The notes beneath the pieces are model-generated. The model was not told the DNA's origin and did not search any database. It saw only the letters and a program-made list of their open reading frames with translations. 64,000 bases of DNA from Vibrio litoralis DSM 17657 (GTDB taxonomy: Bacteria > Pseudomonadota > Gammaproteobacteria > Enterobacterales > Vibrionaceae). The position numbers were made by a program, and so were the translations under genes. Below, piece by piece: positions 59,625 through 64,000 of this stretch. The DNA is taken from positions 49,475 through 113,474 of the forward strand of contig NZ_AUFZ01000002.1 of the NCBI RefSeq assembly GCF_000426765.1. The letters are read 5' to 3'. Position 1 is the first letter of the stretch, and each line of letters opens with the position of its first letter.

Positions 59625-59840
59625 TAGGATGCAATCAGCTGGTGTCTATCCTATTCATATACGAATAGCGATGGCTGAAAAGGGAATTTGGTGTAAATCC
59701 AGAACTGACGCGCAGCGGTAAGAAGAACGAAACTTTTGGGTGAATAGCCAGACACTACCTTTATGAGGTGGGAAGTTGAAAGGAGTAGGTGATAGTAAGG
59801 AATACTGTCGAGCTTTAAGTCCGAATACCTGCCAGTGATT
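59625..59840 (+). ncRNA. Cobalamin riboswitch before btuB
   Basis: Core elements appear in order: AAAAGGGAATTTGGTG with AAATCC (59689-59700), GAACTGACGCGCAGCGGTAA (59702-59721), GCCAGACACT (59748-59757) and the closing TCCGAATACCTGCCAG (59820-59835). This is the B12-element layout of btuB leaders. A GAGCAATTGCTC hairpin (about 59843-59854) just before btuB could be part of the expression platform. Adenosylcobalamin would lower btuB translation or transcription. Confidence 0.93.
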
Positions 59841-59887
59841 CAGAGCAATTGCTCATTATGTTTCTCGCGTTTTAGGACTTATTAACA

Positions 59888-61702
59888 ATGAAAAAAACGG
59901 TTTTAGCAACCGCGATCAGTAGTCTTGCTGGTGGCGTTTTCCTTTCTTTATCTCCTTTTGCTGTAGCGCAAGAGTCAACCGCCAGTGCCACTACTGATGT
60001 GATGTTGGTGACCGCGACTAAGCGTACTGATCCAGTGACCAATCTTGTTACCCCTATTATCGAAATTTCTAAGCAAGATATAACCGACTCACAAGCGAAT
60101 ACTCTCAGTGATGTGTTACGACAATTACCAGGTGTGCAGTTGAGTACTAATGGCGGACCGAACCAACCCTCTAAGGTTTTTGTTCGTGGTAGTGACAATG
60201 TTGTGGTGATGTTTAATGGTGTTCGCTTAGGCAGTGCTACATTAGGTTATTCGGATATTAGTCAAGTGCCGTTAGCTGGTATAGAAAAAATTGAATACCT
60301 TAGAGGCTCACGTGCTGCTGTTTATGGTGCCGATGCCAGTGCTGGGGTAATTAACATTATCACTCATGGTAATAACCAAGAGACTACCGGCAGTGTAAAA
60401 GCGACAGGTGGTTCTAATGGTTATCAAAGCTATACAGGATCAGTCGCGATGGTGCCGAGTGATAAAGCTTGGTTGAATGTTACGACTCAATATCAGCATT
60501 CTGATGGCTATAACGTGGCTGAATTTGGTGATGACGACCGCGATGGCTACGAGAATAGTAACTTTGTGGCAGATTGGGGAGTGCAGTTAGACGATAGCTG
60601 GATTATCCGCATGAATGGTTATTATCATCAAGGGCAAACTGAATACGACTATGACCCTACATGGGGCCCGAGTGCTGATCAAAATAAAACCAGCAATTAC
60701 AACATTAATGGCCAAGTTATTTATAGCACGGAACGTTTTGTTTCCAACTTGACCTATGGCAACAGCCAAGATAAATCAAAAACTCAACATAATGTCCCTT
60801 CATCTCAAACGGTAACGCAAAGAAACCAAGTAACTTGGCGTAATAACTTCCAAGTCACCAAAGCTGACTCGATTGGATTTGGCGCTGAATATTTAAATGA
60901 TGATGTCAGTGACTCAGATACAGTTTATGAAGAACAAGAACGCGACAATAAAGCGGCTTATCTTACCTTAGGGCACAATGGTGAGGTTATTCAATTAGAA
61001 GGCAGTGTCCGCTTTGATGACAATGAGCAGTTTGGTGATAAAACCACTTGGCAGCTTGGTGCCGGCTGGCAATTTGTTGAATCACTGCGATTAACAGCTA
61101 ATGTCGGTACTGGCTTTAAAGCGCCAACCTTTAATCAACTTTATTATCCGGGGTATTCTAACCCAGATTTGGAGCCAGAAGAGTCGACCAATTATGAAGT
61201 GGCAATCGAAGGTGAGCATAGCTTCTTAAGTTGGCGTTTAGCTGGCTTCTATAATGACATCGATAATCGAATCAGCTGCCAGTCAGCTTTCTCTACCTGT
61301 GAAAATGACAGTTTAATTATTCAAGGTGTTGAATGGGTGGGAAGTTTTGATACTGGACCGTTGTACCATCAAGTTTCATTGGAATATTTAGATCCAGAAG
61401 ATAAAGCGACCGGTGATGATGCGATTCGTATTGCTCGCCAAAACTATAAATGGCAAGTTGGTTATCAAGCGGAAACTTGGCAAGCAAATCTAAGCTATGT
61501 ATACCAAGGCAAACGTTATGATAGTGGTGATGTTCGATTAGATGGTTATAGCTTAGTGAACTTAGGTGCCAGTTATAATCTGACCCAGCAATGGATAGTA
61601 TCGGCCAAAGTTGAAAACTTATTCGATACCGATTACCAAACTGCTGCTAACTATATTGAACCGGAAAGAACCTACTATGGTTCGATAGCTTACCAATTCT
61701 AA
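59888..61702 (+). CDS. btuB: Vitamin B12 outer-membrane TonB-dependent receptor BtuB
   Basis: TonB-dependent receptor of 604 residues that imports cobalamin across the outer membrane. The signal peptide spans about residues 1-27 (ending AVAQ). The TonB box region is DVMLVTATKR. The plug has LRQLPGVQLSTNGGPNQPSKVFVRG and GADASAGVINIIT. The barrel ends YYGSIAYQF with the terminal aromatic. The cobalamin riboswitch upstream fixes the substrate. It has a strong terminator downstream and precedes murI, as in E. coli. Confidence 0.96.
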   Translation: MKKTVLATAISSLAGGVFLSLSPFAVAQESTASATTDVMLVTATKRTDPVTNLVTPIIEISKQDITDSQANTLSDVLRQLPGVQLSTNGGPNQPSKVFVRGSDNVVVMFNGVRLGSATLGYSDISQVPLAGIEKIEYLRGSRAAVYGADASAGVINIITHGNNQETTGSVKATGGSNGYQSYTGSVAMVPSDKAWLNVTTQYQHSDGYNVAEFGDDDRDGYENSNFVADWGVQLDDSWIIRMNGYYHQGQTEYDYDPTWGPSADQNKTSNYNINGQVIYSTERFVSNLTYGNSQDKSKTQHNVPSSQTVTQRNQVTWRNNFQVTKADSIGFGAEYLNDDVSDSDTVYEEQERDNKAAYLTLGHNGEVIQLEGSVRFDDNEQFGDKTTWQLGAGWQFVESLRLTANVGTGFKAPTFNQLYYPGYSNPDLEPEESTNYEVAIEGEHSFLSWRLAGFYNDIDNRISCQSAFSTCENDSLIIQGVEWVGSFDTGPLYHQVSLEYLDPEDKATGDDAIRIARQNYKWQVGYQAETWQANLSYVYQGKRYDSGDVRLDGYSLVNLGASYNLTQQWIVSAKVENLFDTDYQTAANYIEPERTYYGSIAYQF

Positions 61703-61718
61703 TATTATGCAATCTAAG

Positions 61719-61745
61719 TGCCCTCTATTCTTCGAGGGCATTTTT
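61719..61745 (+). terminator. Terminator after btuB
   Basis: Perfect arms TGCCCTC (61719-61725) and GAGGGCA (61734-61740), then TTTTT. It lies 17 bp past the btuB stop. Confidence 0.9.
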
Positions 61746-61825
61746 ATCTTCCTCTGTGTTTTATTTCCATCCATTTAGTTAGCAGAGTATCATGCAACCA
61801 GTACCGTTTATCATGAGTAAGTGTT

Positions 61826-62641
61826 GTGGATCATTCAGCTAATTCTATTCCAAAAGTATTAATCTTCGATTCTGGTGTCGGTGGGCTTTCAGTCTATCAG
61901 CAGATCCAAGCACGATACCCTCAGCTGGATTATCTGTATCTCTTTGATAATGAAGCCTACCCATACGGAGAGCTTCCTGAGCAAGTTCTTATTGAGCGTG
62001 TGGTTAAATTGGTTGCTAATATCGTTACTAAGCAAAGTATTGATATCGTGGTGATCGCTTGCAATACCGCCAGTACAATTGTTTTACCTCACTTGAGACA
62101 AGCATTGAATATTCCGGTTGTTGGCGTAGTCCCTGCCATTAAACCGGCAGCCGCAATATCAAAACAGGCGATTGGCTTGATCGCGACCCCTGCAACCGTA
62201 AAGCGTCCTTATACGCATGACCTCATCTCGCAATTTTCATCCGGAGTTGAGGTGAAACTATTAGGTTCGACGCGTTTAGTGATGATGGCAGAAGAAAAGA
62301 TCAGAGGGAAAGCGGTTAATTTAGACGAATTGAAAGAAATCTTACTGCCACTAATCAATAAGATAGATGTAGCAGTACTTGGTTGTACTCACTTTCCGTT
62401 ATTAAGATCTGAAATTCAGCAAGTGTTTGGTTTGAGGGTCACATTGATTGATTCAGGTGAAGCCATTGCGATGAGAGTCGGGGCGGTATTACAGGTCGAG
62501 TCACAAAAGAATAGTCAATCGAAGCAAAATTACTACTCCATATACAGCAGTGCCGCACCATGGGATGGCGCGGCACTGAATAAAGGGCTAGAACACTTTG
62601 GTTTTAGTCCTGTTGAGATTCTCCAGTTTCAGGATGCTTAG
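61826..62641 (+). CDS. murI: Glutamate racemase
   Basis: Makes D-glutamate for peptidoglycan, 271 residues. The two catalytic cysteines are C79 in IACNTAST and C187 in GCTHFPLL, and the start motif [13 protein letters not shown] is intact. The start is a GTG at 61826; an ATG 13 bp earlier is out of frame. The gene ends inside the 3' end of the convergent RRM gene (38-bp overlap). The btuB-murI-rrn order is as in E. coli rrnB. Confidence 0.96.
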   Translation: MDHSANSIPKVLIFDSGVGGLSVYQQIQARYPQLDYLYLFDNEAYPYGELPEQVLIERVVKLVANIVTKQSIDIVVIACNTASTIVLPHLRQALNIPVVGVVPAIKPAAAISKQAIGLIATPATVKRPYTHDLISQFSSGVEVKLLGSTRLVMMAEEKIRGKAVNLDELKEILLPLINKIDVAVLGCTHFPLLRSEIQQVFGLRVTLIDSGEAIAMRVGAVLQVESQKNSQSKQNYYSIYSSAAPWDGAALNKGLEHFGFSPVEILQFQDA

Positions 62642-63062
62642 GATCATTAGCAACACGAACTTTTAAAGTACGTTGCATATAATCTTTTTCGTTCAGTGAA
62701 GAAATCACGCTATCCGTATCTGATTCTGCTACTACAACAAAACCAAAACCACGGCGTTTACCGGTTCTCTTATCTTTCATTAAGCGAACTGCAAATACTT
62801 CGCCGTATTCAGAGAAAAGCTGACGAACGTTAGACTCATTGGCTTTATAAGGAAGATTACCTACATAAAGCGTTTGAGTTGAAGCTTTATCAGATGAGCT
62901 TTGAGATTGCGTTGACGAAGAAGAATTAGACGTAATAAAGAAGGTAGCGACAACACCAATTAAAAAGCTTCCCCAAGCTGGGATTACATTAGTTAGGGAA
63001 AAGATAACGGTGCCAAGTACTGCAAGAGCGATGACCAATATGGTCGATTTTTTTGAGTTCAT
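62604..63062 (-). CDS. Membrane-anchored RRM RNA-binding protein
   Basis: A 152-residue protein with two predicted N-terminal helices (about 8-25 and 28-45), a Ser/Gln-rich linker (46-62) and one RNA-recognition motif (63-140). RNP2 is TLYVGNL and RNP1 is [10 protein letters not shown], both with the aromatic RNA-stacking residues. Residues ending [10 protein letters not shown] form a polar tail. Small RRM proteins are known in vibrios and cyanobacteria; attachment to a membrane is less usual. The RNA target is unknown. It overlaps murI by 38 bp tail to tail and lies between murI and the rrn promoters. Confidence 0.85.
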   Translation of the reverse strand: MNSKKSTILVIALAVLGTVIFSLTNVIPAWGSFLIGVVATFFITSNSSSSTQSQSSSDKASTQTLYVGNLPYKANESNVRQLFSEYGEVFAVRLMKDKRTGKRRGFGFVVVAESDTDSVISSLNEKDYMQRTLKVRVANDPKHPETGESQQD

Positions 63063-63253
63063 ATCTGCATACTACTAGTTGAATAAAAGGAAATAAGAAT
63101 ACGTCTATATAAAGTAGACACTTAGATCTTACGTTTAATAGCCGACATTTACCAACTTATTGCTGTGATACCGCTCAAAATGTTTAAATTATAATCACAA
63201 CATCGCGGTTTGCTTTAAAAACAAGCAATCAAAACTTAAATTCAAAAAAGCGC

Positions 63254-63281
63254 TTGCCAACCTAAAATAACTCCCTATAAT
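63254..63281 (+). promoter_or_regulatory. rrn P1 promoter
   Basis: -35 TTGCCA (63254-63259) and -10 TATAAT (63276-63281) with 16 bp between, followed by the GC-rich discriminator GCGCC. An A/T-rich region upstream (63180-63250) could be an UP element with Fis sites. Confidence 0.88.
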
Positions 63282-63378
63282 GCGCCCTCACTGACACGGA
63301 GTAAGCAGCAATGCAGACCTTGTTGGTAAAGCGGTTTAAGCCTTTTAAAGGCAAGCGAAAATAAATTTAAAAAAGTGT

Positions 63379-63406
63379 TTGACACAATGATTTATTGAGC
63401 TAGAAT
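63379..63406 (+). promoter_or_regulatory. rrn P2 promoter
   Basis: -35 TTGACA (63379-63384) and -10 TAGAAT (63401-63406), spacer 16 bp, about 125 bp downstream of P1, the usual tandem arrangement for rRNA operons. Confidence 0.85.
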
Positions 63407-63454
63407 GGCCGCCCTGTTCAACGAGACGCGCTAAGCGCTTTCAATAAGAACAAC

Positions 63455-63465
63455 GCTCTTTAACA
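63455..63465 (+). promoter_or_regulatory. rrn boxA antitermination site
   Basis: GCTCTTTAACA in the rRNA leader is the conserved boxA that recruits NusB-NusE(S10). A short GCGCTAAGCGC hairpin just upstream (about 63428-63438) may be boxB-like. Confidence 0.88.
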
Positions 63466-63669
63466 ATTTAAACCTATCAATCTGTGTGGGCACTCGTTGA
63501 TGATAATCAAAAAGATTTATCAATGAACTGAGTGACCAATCAGTTATTAGTTTACTAATAATTAGCACAGTCAATTCATTATCATTCTGTTGGAGTGGTA
63601 ATAGCTTTAAATTACTTAGGTAGTTTGAAGGCAGTATTCATTGAGCCGGTCGAAAGACCAACAAAACTT

Positions 63670-64000
<331 letters not shown>

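Overview
The window is a Vibrio-type gammaproteobacterial chromosome segment that starts at the replication origin of the main chromosome and runs about 63 kb to the start of a ribosomal RNA operon. The gene order mnmG-oriC-mioC-mnmE-yidC-yidD-rnpA-rpmH, an amino-acid ABC transporter, dnaA-dnaN-recF-gyrB, then glyQS, lysA-dapF-xerC, ftsYEX-rpoH, glpEG, ubiCA, plsB/lexA, sthA/fabR, trmA/btuB-murI-rrn is the arrangement I know from Vibrio chromosome 1. The protein sequences resemble Vibrio families. The species cannot be named from sequence alone.

Layout. 1-1281: the 5' part of mnmG and an oriC with three tandem GATC 13-mers, DnaA boxes and 12 GATC sites. 1282-5597: mioC, mnmE and the rpmH-rnpA-yidD-yidC cluster. 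5819-8715: a cystine/polar amino-acid ABC transporter interrupted by an orphan ATPase domain. 9044-15168: dnaA-dnaN-recF-gyrB. 15513-22944: ibpA behind a sigma-32 promoter and a ROSE-like thermometer, avtA, a Kch-type channel, glyQS, mntP, a small membrane protein and tusA. 23139-23177 holds a terminator with no gene in front of it. 23202-28471: cyaY, then lptM-lysA-dapF-DUF484-xerC-yigB. 28492-32294: a LacI regulator, an NhaC-type antiporter and a MalY/PatB lyase around a perfect 18-bp operator palindrome.

32351-41979 is the most rearranged part. It has two inverted copies of a 265-bp repeat, an ERIC element, a 166-bp repeat that supplies the stop codon of yigL, surface and lipid genes (lipoprotein, pldB, acyltransferase), a 25-codon membrane peptide, a T/G-rich gene-free stretch, and a yhhL (DUF1145) remnant broken by an amber codon. 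41980-48519: rsmD, ftsY-ftsE-ftsX, rpoH, glpE and glpG; the rpoH-glpE gap carries an oriC-like cluster of DnaA boxes and GATC sites. 48622-62641: ubiC-ubiA, plsB, lexA, a Fur-box methyltransferase, dinF, sthA, fabR, trmA, a cobalamin riboswitch with btuB, and murI. A membrane-anchored RRM protein and the rrn promoters, boxA and 16S start close the window.

Most genes are core: replication initiation, tRNA modification, membrane insertion, cell division, lysine and ubiquinone synthesis, and the SOS and heat-shock regulators. I found no prophage, CRISPR array, tRNA or transposase gene. The parts that most deserve a second look are the rpoH-glpE DnaA-box cluster, the LacI/NhaC/MalY module, the orphan NBD with its start codon inside a hairpin, the hairpin over the rnpA start, the orphan terminator near tusA, and the membrane-RRM protein.
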